Shown: positions 25,541 through 38,100 of the stretch, in pieces | Layout: every line of letters begins with the position of its first letter | How positions within the stretch are numbered: the stretch's first letter is position 1 | NCBI GenBank assembly: GCA_963969595.1 | Contig: OZ018409.1 | Coordinates: 32,377,282 to 32,441,281 of the forward strand | DNA: 64,000 nt | Reading direction: 5' to 3' | Source of the DNA: Neckera pumila | Lineage: Eukaryota > Streptophyta > Bryopsida > Hypnales > Neckeraceae | Position numbers and translations under genes: made by a program | The notes under the pieces: model-generated | Told to the model about the DNA's origin: nothing | Seen by the model: only the letters and a program-made list of their open reading frames with translations | Database searches by the model: none

Positions 25541-28468
25541 TTAAACACTTTGTACCTGGCAACAAAAACTGAGAAGTGACGGTTGTGTTGTTTACGTCAG
25601 TACTTGTGGGATGCGTGTGAAATAAGTGCTACCGTATACCCAGTAAATTGCAAGTAAGTCTCTTTTGATAAGTGCCGAGTAATTTATAATCTTTAGAGCA
25701 TCACTTTAGATTTCATCGTTGCATTAAATTTACGCTTTCTATATTGTAATCCTCCACATACTCTAAAATTTTTGGACCTTGGACTATATTTTATAGAACT
25801 GGTATGTCCTAAGTTTAGAAAATAGTCTCTCATGGCAAAAGCATGATAATCCATCAATTTTCCTCTACAAATTTACAAACTTGTGCTTTACTACAGTAGT
25901 TCAATTTTGAAGGTTTCATCCATTTTCTTTTAATGATTACTGGTATGTCCTGTGCCGTTGCCACAGTAGTATGATAAAATAAAAGTAAAAGTAATTTTCT
26001 AAATTTTCAATTCATAAACACTCCAAAATTCAGTATCTATCCCAATGTAAGTTTCTCCAATGTAAGTCAGAACGTTACAAAACAAAGTCCATGCACCCCT
26101 CTTTGTTGAGAGTTTTCTAATGGTACCAAAAACGCAACCAGAGATGCATAATTCTAAAGATCTCACCGCAACAAACAAATAAACAAAACAAAACAAAACA
26201 AAAAACCTAATTTAAAGTATCTAATGTCGTTGCCATAGTAAAAATAAAAGTAAAAATAAATTTTTAGTGATTTTTTAATTCATAAAAACTTCGAAATTCA
26301 ATATTTTTTCCATTATAGGTCCAAATGCCACAAAACCAACTCCGTGCACCCCTCCTTGCAATTGGGGGATTCACTATCAAAAATTCTCACTATAACAAAC
26401 AAACTAACTAACTATCTTAAAGGGATGGAATTTTTGAAAAAAACACAAGTCCTCAAAAATTTAACATTGGGCTTGCTACCTACTTCTATGTGGCATAATT
26501 TGAAGTCACTACATTTTAAATTGTTTGAATAAGCATATTAGCACCTTAGTTTCTACTATTAAATTGTCTTAGTTTTTTTTGGTCTTTTATGGCAATTGAA
26601 ATTAGAATCTATTTTCTTTGCATTTTCTTTGTATGTATATTTGAGACACTATATATATAAAGAATTAATGAATTTTCATATATGTTGATTATATAGGTAT
26701 AAAAAATTGACCCTTGAATATGTTCTGAAAGTGTACATTTTGGGCAAGAATCTAGATGGATCAATTTTAGTTATTGAATCAAAACGACATCATATTATTT
26801 GAGGTGTACTATAGTACTACCTCCATTTTTTAAAAAGCCTTGTGTTTCAAAAATAGAAGGAATATGAAATACGGCAAACCACTTTTTATAAGAAAAAAAG
26901 ATTGCGCATGGTAAATAAAAAGATGTGGTGGTGGATGTTTAGCCTTTAATGAATCCCACTAGGAATTGTTGTGCATTTGGCTTAGCGCTTGAGGATGGCA
27001 TTTTTTGCATATACATGAACTTTATGTACTTTATGAAATGTTAGATTGGCATGAAAATCTTCATTCATTTATAAAAGATCACTATTGTTTTTCCAAAAGT
27101 ATCATATTTTTTTAATAGCATTAAGATTGAAAAATCAAAATACAATGCAAATGAACAAAATTAGAAAGAAATTGTATACATAACCTTTATTTTGGACTCT
27201 ATACTCTTTGTGATGCAATTACTTTTCAAATTCCCCTCCTTTCCCATGATATAGATATTAGGACCACTACCAACAATATAACATGCCATTTGTGCGCAAA
27301 ATTATTCATGCATACAATTTAGCTTCATATTGTATTTGCAAATGAATGTCTAAAAAGGAGTAGGAAATTACTCCTATATATCCTCTAGTACATGTTAGTA
27401 CAACAACAATATGTTAAACCATAGAATAATTATGCACTATATGTATAAATATTATTTGTAAATTTTATGAATTGATGCAATTACCTTGTCCCCACAATTG
27501 TAGTTGCTCTTATAGACTAATAATGTATGTTACTTTTTATACTTTGTCATTGTACTACGTTGCGTAGGCAGACTTAGTTATGGGACAATTTAGAGGCTAA
27601 TGGAATTGACAAACTTAGACTGATTTAAAAATAATGACAAAAGCTAAGACATGCTTCAATTTTTTTATTACCACTCAACGATTGTATCTTGAAGGTCTCA
27701 AGTAAGGTGAAAAACGTCCAAAGTTGTCCATGTATCCATCTTCCATTCCATTGAGAATCCCCAAAAGTACCATAAAATTGTTCCTATATTTAACTGCAAT
27801 TGACTGGTTGCTGGTTTTTCAGAATTTAGTATTATGACCAAACTATGTGACTGGTCTAGTAACCTAGGGACTTCCACTTCAAAAATCATAGCAATTATAT
27901 GTCTTACATGAATTTGAAAATCATAACAATTCTAATTTTTCTTTTGAAAATTCATAATTTTCCAATTTCTAATACTACAAAAAGAAATTTTCCTAAAAAA
28001 AAGTGCCTCCAACTACGTTGAATTGCTTATTTTGATGGATTTAGGTGTTTTCACTTTACATGTGGAATTTTTCAAGCCAAAATCCAAGAAGAGATAAGTA
28101 ACAAGTAACTAGTATAGTCAATTAGCCCAATACTATCATTCACCCACTTTCACCATGACCCTCCCATTTATGCCAATCTCCCACCCATTTCTGCAGAGTG
28201 TCATGTACTTTGTGCAAGCAAATGAGTGCTATTGTCAGAGATGACACTAAATTCACATTTATTTATGGACGGTTTAAGGTTGATAAAAATGTAGTTCAAT
28301 AAATGTTTGTTTAGGTGAACTTAATTGTGAATAAATACTTGCCAGAATAAGTTGTAGCTTCAGCCAATAAAAGAGGTGCTTTTATAATGTTGAACTGGTG
28401 CTTTTAAAACACTCATCAAACATGATTAGGGTTGCTGATTTTGAACTATGGTCATGACCCCCACCTAC
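25541..28468. other. AT-rich intergenic DNA with reversed family G repeats
   Basis: Apart from the repeat at 25930-26410, only weak features are seen. One is ACTACCTCCATTTTTTAAAA at about 26816, similar to one end of Stowaway MITEs, but no partner end was found. No gene is evident. Confidence 0.45.
25930..26410 (-). repeat. Family G repeat, two units reversed (copy G3)
   Basis: Two units carry GTGCCGTTGCCACAGTAG or TGTCGTTGCCATAGTA, AT-rich spacers with AAAAGTAAAAGTAA, and GTGCACCCCTC. The first unit ends in an (AAACA)n tract at 26168-26200. This is the reverse complement order of copy G1. Confidence 0.6.
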
Positions 28469-28655
28469 TACAATAGAACCTCCCAAAGTTAATCGTCTCT
28501 AAACTAATAAAGTATTGTCAAGAAGTATTGATTGCCGGTCCCAACTTAACAATAAACCACATACAAACATGATGCCCCTCCCTAATGCAATAACCTCTCT
28601 AACTTGATGTGTCAAACTAGTCCCAACTCTATTAGTTTTGAGAGGTTCTACTATA
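28469..28655. mobile_element. Mariner-type MITE, copy K1
   Basis: TA-flanked inverted ends CAATAGAACCTCCCAAAG and TTTTGAGAGGTTCTACTA. The terminal pattern CA-TAGAACCTC with TA target duplication is that of Tc1/mariner (pogo-like) elements. Only about 185 bp and non-coding. Confidence 0.7.
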
Positions 28656-28993
28656 ACGATTTTATATTTTTGATTTGAAATTCATATCAATTCAAGGTTA
28701 TTTTCAGATTAATATGATTCCACTTGTATTTCAATCAATCCAATTAAATATTTTGTGAGAAATATAGACAACAATCAGCACATTGCACAAGATACCCAAA
28801 TTGCAAATTTGGGTGGTTATAGGTTATTTCTATTATACTGTTGGGGTGCAAGGATTTTTTATTTTTTTATTTTTTTCCTTTGATATTCTCTGCATGTCTA
28901 TTACTCCGTATTTCATACTTCAATTCCAGATAACATTGCATACTTTAGATTTTATTTTATCATACTGAAGTCAAAATGAAAAATAGCACAATA
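28656..28993. other. AT-rich intergenic DNA, nothing identified
   Basis: No coding frame with plausible composition and no paired repeat was seen between elements K1 and A3. Confidence 0.5.
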
Positions 28994-29921
28994 TTAACCC
29001 CTAAAGGACCAAGACCTTTTTTCTGCCAAAAAACTCTCAAAATTGCCATTTCTAGAGCAAAGAGTCAAAAAATTTGAAAAATGTTTTCTTTTCACACCTA
29101 ACTGTAAGATCTTATACCTAACTAATATGAGAATGTGTGGAAAAAATTTCAGAATTTTTGATTACACAGATTGCAAGATATCTGAGTTTGAAGTAAAAAA
29201 AACAAGTTTTTCAGTACATTGCGGGACTAGATTTTTTGACTTTGAACATTTTTAACTAAAATGTTTTACACTACAGACTTTTGAGCTTTTAATCTTTCTA
29301 GTGGAGAATTGGGTTGAGAGTCTAGGGAAAAAAAAGAAATTCAAAAAAACTTAATTTTCATTCTTAAAAAAATTGTAAGTAGAAGTAGGTACAAGATAGA
29401 AGGAAAATCTAAAATATTAATATCTTTTAGATGGAATTAAAATGCACTAATCCCAATGGTGAGATTGTTCTAGCACAAAAACTAATCCATGGGGAACTTT
29501 TTTATTTGAAAAGTTGCAAAAATGCATTCCAAAATGATTCCTACAAGTTATTTTTTTCAAGAAGATGCTCTAGTTGCCCGAAAAACAAGATTGTCCATAA
29601 CTTTCTCATAGAAAATCCAAATGAAATGAATCAAAGCTTCCCAAATAGACAAAATATAATCTATAAGGAAAAAAAGTTTTAAGAAAAAAATTAATTTTTT
29701 TTCAAAAAAATTTTGCTGCCCCTTTCCCCCGTTTTGACCTTATTTGGGCATAACTTTTGTTCCCGGGCACCGATTGAAATAAAATTATATTCCCACAAAG
29801 CTTATCAATTTTTCTATCTCCAAAAGAAGTTTCAGAAAATCATGACAAAAATTCAGCCCGTAGGTACCTGCCCGAAACCCCACTTGTCCGTTGAACAAAC
29901 ACTTGGTCTTTTAGGAGTTAA
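28994..29921 (+). mobile_element. TTAA-flanked TIR element, family A copy A3 (subfamily 2)
   Basis: TTAA then CCCCTAAAGGACCAAGACC at the left, and GGTCTTTTAGGAG then TTAA at the right. The interior holds AGAATTTTTGATTACACAGA and GGGCACCGATTGAAA, both shared with A4, A7 and A8. It is non-coding. Confidence 0.85.
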
Positions 29922-31329
29922 GATTTCAATTACTTGTTCATTTAATGATGAGAGAGGATAGATAGTAATTAAAAAATTGTTACAAAACAATACCTTTGCC
30001 CTCACTTTTGTATTATTAACATTTGTAATATGAGAATTTAAATTTCAATGTAAGTATATATCACCAAAAAATGATAGGATTTTTTTTTTAAAGTCTTATG
30101 TAGAAATAAATAATGATGAGATTGCTACGAGTTAAAAAAACAAGAAAGAATTTCAATTAGAATGTGATTTCACATCAATCTAAATTATATGGATGTTTAA
30201 TGTTTGAAGATTTTTTTTAGTTTCACAACCAAAGCAACAATGGAATTGCATATGAATGAGTTGTTTTTTTAATGAATAATATAATTAGGGTAGGGAGTCC
30301 ATAAACCATTCCTTCAAGCCTCCCTACCTAGTCAATGATAATAATAGATATTTCAAGAACATGTCACTTGTTCCTAGATAGGAGTTGCATTTAGAGCTTG
30401 AATTGTTTTTTGGACCTCCTACCCTACATTGTTTACAAGCCCTTGTTCTTGTAATTGGGGTCGAAATTAATTTCAAGATTGTAAACTGCTTCTCTTGTAC
30501 TCTAGTTTTGTCACAAGTATCAACTAACTAGTTCCTTAGATACTAATTATCATGGTGATGATATTGAGTTTATAAACGTGGTTTATATTAGTAGATTTCT
30601 AGCAAACCCAAAATATCCAAATATTCTTAGAAATAGAAGCAATCAATATATTAATGGGATAGTTTTCTTAAATATTAATTGAAAAGTGCATCCTTCAATT
30701 GCTATAAATGTCCATGAGTCACTAAATATGAGGCAAAATAATTCATGGCCATATTCAAAAAAAATATCAAGTACATTATGACTCCTAACTTACAGCATGG
30801 GTGGTATTGTAGTCATCATATTAATAGTCAAATAGTTTGAAGTGTAATAAGTGTTTCATGTAATGATAGTATAACAAGTCTGTAGGATATTTTAAAAGAA
30901 ATCTTTAGAGCATGTTACTTTAAGATTGTTTGAGGGGCAACAATGCTCTTTAATTGCTTTCAAATTTTCATCTACAACTAGTTACTATAAGCAAGTACTA
31001 ATGAAAGAACAAAAAATAATTAACATAATAAAATTCCATTCATTTTCAATGACAACTAGTTGATTCCATAGTACAAATTAATGGAGCAATTTAAGATAGA
31101 TTATGCAAACAATATAATTACTCTAAAAGTCTACTATTGGTCTAGTCATTGGTTTTTCATCTTATCTTAAATGTACATATATTTGAAAAGTTGATGAAAT
31201 ATTTCTGTTCTTATAGAATAAATTTAATCCCGAAAACTCAAATCTTTAAATAACTAAATCATCGGAGTTACAAAATAAGAGATAAATAAGATAATTATAA
31301 CTTTTTAAATTAATTTAAATAAATAATAT
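29922..31329. other. AT-rich intergenic DNA, nothing identified
   Basis: No gene, no paired repeat and no sustained reading frame was recognised. Confidence 0.5.
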
Positions 31330-31377
31330 TCACATATTTGACAAATATAGAAAGGGGATGTAAATGGGAGAGAGATT

Positions 31378-31950
31378 AGAACCCCTAAAGAACTAGGTGT
31401 TCAAATCTTGAACAACAAATAAATGCACACATTCTAAGCACACAAAATTACATTTTTTAATCCATTATTTTTATAAAGATTTGTATTTTTGTTCTTTAAC
31501 TTTTATATAGTATAGATTCTAAAGACTTTGCTTTGCAAGTATTCTATTATTCAATAGGTACTGATAGGTCTGGCCTCAAAAAATAACCTTTTTAGTTCAA
31601 AAATGACTTAGTTCAAGAACCACTTGAATAAAAAAGTAAAGTAATTTTTTTTCAAAAATCACTATGATTAGAATTTAACATTTTGAACTTCAGGGAAAAA
31701 ATTCTTGTGAAAATTACAAATATTCAATCCACAACTGATTTAAGAAGGAATTTTCAATCTTTGGCTTCAAACTTAATTGGAAAACATTGGTTTGTGTATT
31801 CATTGATTAAACCACATGGATATGACCTGTGGATCATATTTTACAATATTGTTTGAAAGTCATCATTAAATTATTCTTCTAAGTTGCATTTCATAATACA
31901 CCTTCACAATTTTGGAAATCTAGACTATCATTTAGTCCTTTAGGGATTAA
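31378..31950 (-). mobile_element. TTAA-type TIR element, family B copy B2, inside R1
   Basis: Left end AACCCCTAAAGAACTAGG and right end TAGTCCTTTAGGG then TTAA. The interior matches copy B1 in reverse. The corresponding site in copy R2 (about 36170) lacks the element, so this is an insertion after, or polymorphic with, the duplication. The left flank is altered (TTAGAA). Confidence 0.7.
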
Positions 31951-34082
31951 ATATGCTTACTTCACGTATATTTATTGGTTTAAGTGATTTTTCTATAGAA
32001 TTTTTCTCCAATCAATAACCATTGAAATTGTTGATTCCAAATTTAAAACAAGTCATGTTTGTAGTTTTGCCAAAATGAAGAATTTCATTAACAAAAACTT
32101 TCATAAGAGATAAACTGTTTGTAAAACAAAGGCTTTTCATTGCAATTAATAATTGTTACATTATCAAAATAACCATTTAAATGGAGAGTCTTAAATCTGA
32201 ACTGTAGACAAATTTGACTAAGCAAGTGACAAATTTCTTATCTATATTAATTGGTTGAGATAAAATCATGACTCACTTTTGCATAGTTTTGTATGAATGG
32301 GGGTCATATAGCTCACTATTGTTTGAATAGTGCAATTGCACGCATAGAATCTTATGCTTGCAATGCAAAATTGGTTATTCATGTATACCATTGATATGTC
32401 TAATCCTTGATTTTGACACACATTTTAAACATTTTATGTCATTGCAAGCTAAATAAAATGAGATTTAGTAATTTATCCACTTCCTTCTCCCTATCAAAAT
32501 TTCCACTATTATCTTGATAAGACAAGTTTACCTAGCTCCATCTAGAATATCATGGAGTTCTTCCATGCTTTCATCATTTGATGTACCAACTCTACTTGTC
32601 ACAAATCCATCCAATTCTATTACAATTTCTTTTGCTAGATTTTTATGAACACAGAAATAGTCTCACTGTTTGTTCCATTGGCAAGTTTCCAGATTTTTCT
32701 TGTACATTAATTCATGATACAACAATGTACATTGAATGTAATCAATACATTGAGATATCAATGTTTGTATTTTTTAGTACATTGTGTGACAAACTCAATT
32801 ATTTCTGGCACTGTGACAAACTTACTTATGACATAATTGATAATCCTTTCCCTCTCTATATTTAGAAGTTTTTTTCATTGCAACTTATATAGAATATTGA
32901 CAACGTACATGTGTCTGTCTATCTTTAATATTCCATACAAATATTCCAACATAGCACACATATCTCATATCTCATATCAATATCCATGTCTTTACATTGT
33001 ATCGTACTAGTATTCCATATATATAGTATTCCATATCAACATTGGATAATTGTATTAGTATAAGTATCCTTATCAACATTGTTTTTGTTTTTGAAGATCA
33101 AGGGTAAGGGAGGGGGTCTCAAAATTTTCCCCTTCTAGATCAACAACTAAGGTTCAAAGCAGCAAAGGTCTTTCCAAAAAAAGTTTAATCAACAGCTAGG
33201 AGATTTCAATGTTTTTCTTTTTTAATTTTCTTTCTAGATCGACGACTTTGGATTTTTGATGGGGGGGGCAAGCGCATCATTCATTACATTGTTAAATTGT
33301 GTAATCAATAGCTTAAATTCAATTTACATAAGTAAGAAAAGCTTATCTCCCATTCTTGAAATCGAATTGAAAACCAAAATAAGAATGCATCTTAAAGGTG
33401 CTTCACTTATAATTTCAATTCGTTGAACTAGGACATGGAGATGATTTACAAGATTCTCTCTAAGAAAAAATCATCAAAATATTATAGGTCATTAATTAAA
33501 TTTCAAAATGATTCAAATTATTAAATATATTTTCAATATACATAATTAATAAAATAATAATTCCATTGACATTACATTTCATACAAAGTAAATAATCCAT
33601 ATTAATGCCAAATAAATTTGACTCTACATGACTTATAGCAAGGTCAACCTATGCCCTATCTTTTTAAAGTATGAGATAACCTTTGAAATAATCTCTTAAT
33701 CCTTTAAAGACAAAGAGACCCATAATTGGCCTTGTATTTTTTTTAGCAATTTTGAAGAATTTATATAGAATTTCATGTCTCTTCCAATGTTTATATTTTG
33801 GAACTAATACATCCTTGCAATGTTCTTCAATCTAATGGTATAAAGATTTATTGCAATTAAATTATGCATTCCACAATATGATCAATGAAAATGGTCATTA
33901 TCATAAATCTTTTGTCCTTGAAGGGTTATAAATCCTTCAAACAAAACTTTTCACTCCTTGACTCCAATTGCTTTTTTATTCCTACCTTCCCTTCAAACTT
34001 TTTAGTTGCAGTTAAGATAACTAATAGTAAATTATCTTTTCAATTATTTAATGGTGGTTACAAGACCTTGATAGTGACAAAT

Positions 34083-34480
34083 CCAATATTCCAAGACTCA
34101 TAAAAAAATTTGCAATCAAACTCTAGCACATAGCTTGTGCATGGATTACTACCAAAAGAATCTTCAATCTAGCTCTAAAGGGTAGCTGGTGCATGGATTA
34201 CTACCAAAAGCATCTACAATTAAACTCTAAGAGGTAGCTTGTGTATGGATTACTACCATAAGAATCTACAATCAGACTATGACAGGTAGCCTCTACACAA
34301 AGTATTGAGAAAAGAATCTACAATCAAACTTTGACAGATAGCCTATCCACAAATTACTACCAAAAGAATCTACAATCAAACTCTCATAGGTAGCCTGTGT
34401 ATATTTACTACCAAAAGAATCTACAATCAAACTCTCATAGGTAGCCTGTGTATATTTACTACCAAAAGAATTTGCAATTA
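34083..34480. repeat. Tandem array of ~53-57-bp units
   Basis: About seven units of the form ATTACTACCAAAAGAATC then TACAATCAAACTCT and a GGTAGCCTGTGTAT-like stretch. The last two units are nearly identical. A shorter array of the same unit lies at about 37280-37415 in the second duplicate. A minus-strand frame through it is a repeat artefact. Confidence 0.85.
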
Positions 34481-34800
34481 TGAAACCAAATTTTTTCCTA
34501 TCCACAATTTGCAATCAGTAGGGCCTTGATTAATTCACAACAACTTCAAAGAAGAAGAAATACAACTTCAAAGAAGAAGAAATGCAACTTCAAAGTATTA
34601 AGCATACAAACAAATGCTTGTTAAGTGAATACATGATTAGCCTTGCTATACATTTTTAATATTGAAGAGACACTTCAAATCTTCATCAAAGGAAAAAACA
34701 AGTCCAAACTCAAATCCACCACTTTTATCACCATTGCAAACAATCATCTACAACATTAACAATTCCCTCATCCATTCCATATCATTGTACTAAATCATGA

Positions 34801-36139
34801 TGTCTTCTTCCACTCCCTTTTTGCAACTATTGAATCCAAATTTTAATTATGTTTATCTAACAATAATGATGAAAAGACATTAACAATGGTAAGTCTAAAA
34901 ATATTTAATGTAGAAGAATCTACAACCTCATTGAATATTTTTTTTGGAAAATTAAATCAACTTGAGATTTCCAACAAATTTATTTATATTAAGCCAACCT
35001 CAAAAGACATTAAAATTCTCTTCATTTTTTTTTCTTTTTGAAAGAAATGAACTCAACAAGTACACTTAGACTTTGGCTACATAAGTGTTATTTAGACAAT
35101 TATGTATTCCACCAAAAAATCATTATGTTCAAATATTAATAATATCATTAACAATTATAAGTATAAAAGAATCTTCAATCCACTTGTGTCTCCCTATCAT
35201 GAATATATCTTGCTACAAAATTTAAATCAAGAAAATCTTTATTTATCTTAGCCTCAAAAAGACACCAAAGCTATTTTTTGTAGTTAAGAAAAAACTCTCT
35301 ATATGCATATTTAGGCATACACTACAAAATAACTTTGATGGAATATTTTCAAACCTTTTTAATCCTCTCTAATAACCATATATGGAGCCAACAATAACAT
35401 TTAAAAATATAAATGAGCCACCTATCAAATCATGATTCTTTACAATTCTTGCACCAAATAATCCATTAGCCATCTCAAAACAAAATCTTTCTCTAATAAA
35501 AGATCCCATTTTAAGAACCAAATGTGAAGATTAAAGAACATTCAACATTCAAATGTTGGAACCAATTGCCCGCTTAATCCATTCAACAATAAAAACCATC
35601 TTCGATAAGGAATTTCTTTGCAAGTACCAGACATGGAGCCCAAGAGCAACATGGGATAAAAATTTAATACTAGTCCCTCACTAAATACCATTCTATCCTT
35701 CATCCAATCTATTGTCTAAGATTTTGGTCTCCAAAATTTTGTTGTCTATCCTTACAAGACCAAAATCCATCTAATCAAAAGCCATTTGCAACAAAAATAA
35801 CAACTTTCAACAAAACCACCCCACTATACAACATAACCAAACCAGCATTGAGTCAAAAATGAAAAATGATTCAATACTTAATTAAACTAGACATATACTA
35901 GCCTGCCCCTCATTTAATCTATTAGCAATTCTTGCTGGAAAAAGTCTATCTTCCATCCATCCAAAACCAGAAACCATCCAAAACCAGAAACCATCCAAAA
36001 TCAAAACCACTCACAATAAAAAGAAAAAGAAAAACATTCTCAACAACAGAATCCCACTCTAAAAATTGAATATAGAACCAAAAAACACACTTAATAAATC
36101 AGATTAGCTATTGCATATGTCCAACATTTCAAAATCCAC
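34801..36139. other. AT-rich spacer between the duplicated blocks
   Basis: Contains a short CCAGAAACCATCCAAAA tandem stretch at about 35960-36005. No gene seen. Confidence 0.5.
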
Positions 36140-37750
36140 TTATTTGACAAATACAGAAAGGAAAAGTAATTGGGAGAGAGACCATAATGAATATGCCTAC
36201 TTTAAATGCATTTGTTGGTTTAAGTCATTTTTTTTGATAGAACACTTTTGTAAATAATGACCATCAAAATTATTGATTCCAAATTCAAAATGGGTCATGT
36301 TTTTTAATTTTGTTAAAAAAAGGAAAATTCTATAACAAAGACTTTCATTTAAGATAAATTCTTTGTAAAATAGAGGCCTTTCACTAAAAATAATAATTGC
36401 TACATTATTGATATAATCATTTAAATGGAAAGTATTAAATTTGATTTTTAGGCAAATTTGACTATACAAGTGATGTTGTAATCAAAAGTATAATTTCAAT
36501 TTACATTGTGAAAAAAATTTAACCTTCCACTTTCAAAATCTAAGAGAACCAAAAGAAGATTGAATCTTGGAGGTGCTTTATTTATCATTTACAATTCATT
36601 AAACTAGGACATGAAGATGATTTACAAGATTCTCTCTTAAAAAAATCTAGCAAAATGTTATAGATCATTAATTAAATTTCAAAATAATTCAAATTATTAA
36701 ATATATTTTCAATATATATATGTATAATTAATAAAATAATAATTCCATTGACATTGCATTTCATACAAATTAAATAATCCATATTAATGCCAAATAAATT
36801 TGACTCCAGTTGACTTATAGTGAGGTCAACATATGCCCTTCTTTTTAAAGTATGAAAGATAACCTTTGAAATAATCTCTTAATCCTTAAAAGATAAAGAG
36901 ACCTTAATTGGCCTAATACTTTTTTTAGGAATTTTGAAGAGTTTATTTAGAATTTCATGTCTCTTCAAATGTCTATATTTTGGAACTAACACATCCTTGC
37001 AATGTTCTGTTCAATCTAATGATACAAAGATTTATTGCATTTAAATTATGCATTCCACATTATGATCAATTAAAATAGTTATTATTATAAATTCTTTGTC
37101 CTTGAAAAGTTTCAAATCCTTCAAACAAACTTTTCACTTCGCTTGATTCCAACCGTTTTTTATTCCTACCTTCCCTTCAAACTTTTTTGTTATGGTAAAT
37201 TGATTAATAATTATCTTTTCAATTATTGAATGGTGGTTACAAGACCTTGATGGTGACAATTCCATTATTCCATGATTGATAAAAGAATCTGCAATCAAAC
37301 TCTCTACAATTAAATTTTGACATGTAGCATGTACACAAGTTGCTACCAAATAGTCTGCAATCAAACTTTGACAGATAGACTTATGCATGATTACTACCAA
37401 AAGAATTTGCAATCATGAAGGTTCTATTTCTATCCACCCAAATGACAATGAATCTTTCCCTATCTGCAATTTGCAATCAATACGGCCTTTATTAATTCAC
37501 AATTTCACACCAATCACAAAGAAGAACAATACTTGTCTTTACTTATTATTAAGCTTACAAACAATTGCTCATTAAGTAAGTACATGAGTAGCCCTATGAT
37601 ACATGTTTAACATTGAAGAGAGACACTTCAAATCTCCATCAAAGGAAAAAAAACAAATCAAAATTCAAATCCCTCACCATTATCCACCAATCATGTATAA
37701 TATTAACACTCATTCCCTTATCCATTCCAAATCATTATACAAAAGTATTA
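36140..37750 (+). repeat. Segmental duplication, copy R2
   Basis: Matches R1 in the same orientation, as an uninterrupted copy lacking element B2 and the 1.06-kb extra segment. Shared blocks include GATGATTTACAAGATTCTCT, CATTGACATTGCATTTCATA and CCTTCCCTTCAAACTTTTT. Confidence 0.75.
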
Positions 37751-38100
37751 CACTGAAAACAACATTTAATAATTCAAACTAGCTAACTACAAAAATACCT
37801 TCTAAAACCTTAAACCATCTTAAATCCAAAAATAATCCAAAACCACAAACCATCCAAATCTACAAATCACCCAAAACCAAACTCCACTCTCACCATTCAC
37901 TAACCTACTATCCAACTACAAAAAACACCTTCCAAAACCTTGAAAACATCTTAGATTCAAAAACAATCCAAACCCACAAATAATCCAGAACTAAAATACA
38001 TCCAATCCAAAAATTAAAAAAATCATTCCAAAACCAAATTCCACTTTCACCAAAAGAAAGACTCCCCTTCTCCAAGGCCCCCAACCATGGAGCGAAGAAG
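37751..38100. repeat. Diverged ~120-bp tandem duplication upstream of the DDT-PHD gene
   Basis: Blocks at about 37790-37865 and 37914-37990 share ACTACAAAAA, ACCTTCTAAAACCTT or ACCTTCCAAAACCTT, and CATCTTA then AATCCAAA. It lies just before the GC-rich promoter. Confidence 0.55.

Larger units (their letters stand above)
31330..34800 (+). repeat. Segmental duplication, copy R1 (carries two insertions)
   Basis: Ordered blocks match 36140-37750. They include ACAAATATAGAAAGGGGATG at the start, a TTGGTTTAAGTGATTTTT block at about 31975-32230, a GATGATTTACAAGATTCTCT block from about 33440, and an AAGTACATGA/AATACATGATTAG block near 34630. Relative to the second copy, R1 has gained element B2 and about 1.06 kb at 32231-33290 of unknown origin. 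It is non-coding. Confidence 0.75.

Noticed and set aside
26816..26870. Stowaway-like end (ACTACCTCCATTTTTTAAAA)
   Set aside because: No matching inverted end was found within several hundred bases, so no element is called.
34083..34480. Regular repeats resembling a CRISPR array
   Set aside because: The units are contiguous and diverged with no unique spacers, and the DNA is eukaryotic nuclear.
34293..34514. Minus-strand frame with repeated DSFGSKYTQATYESLIV
   Set aside because: It simply translates the ~53-bp tandem array and has no gene context.
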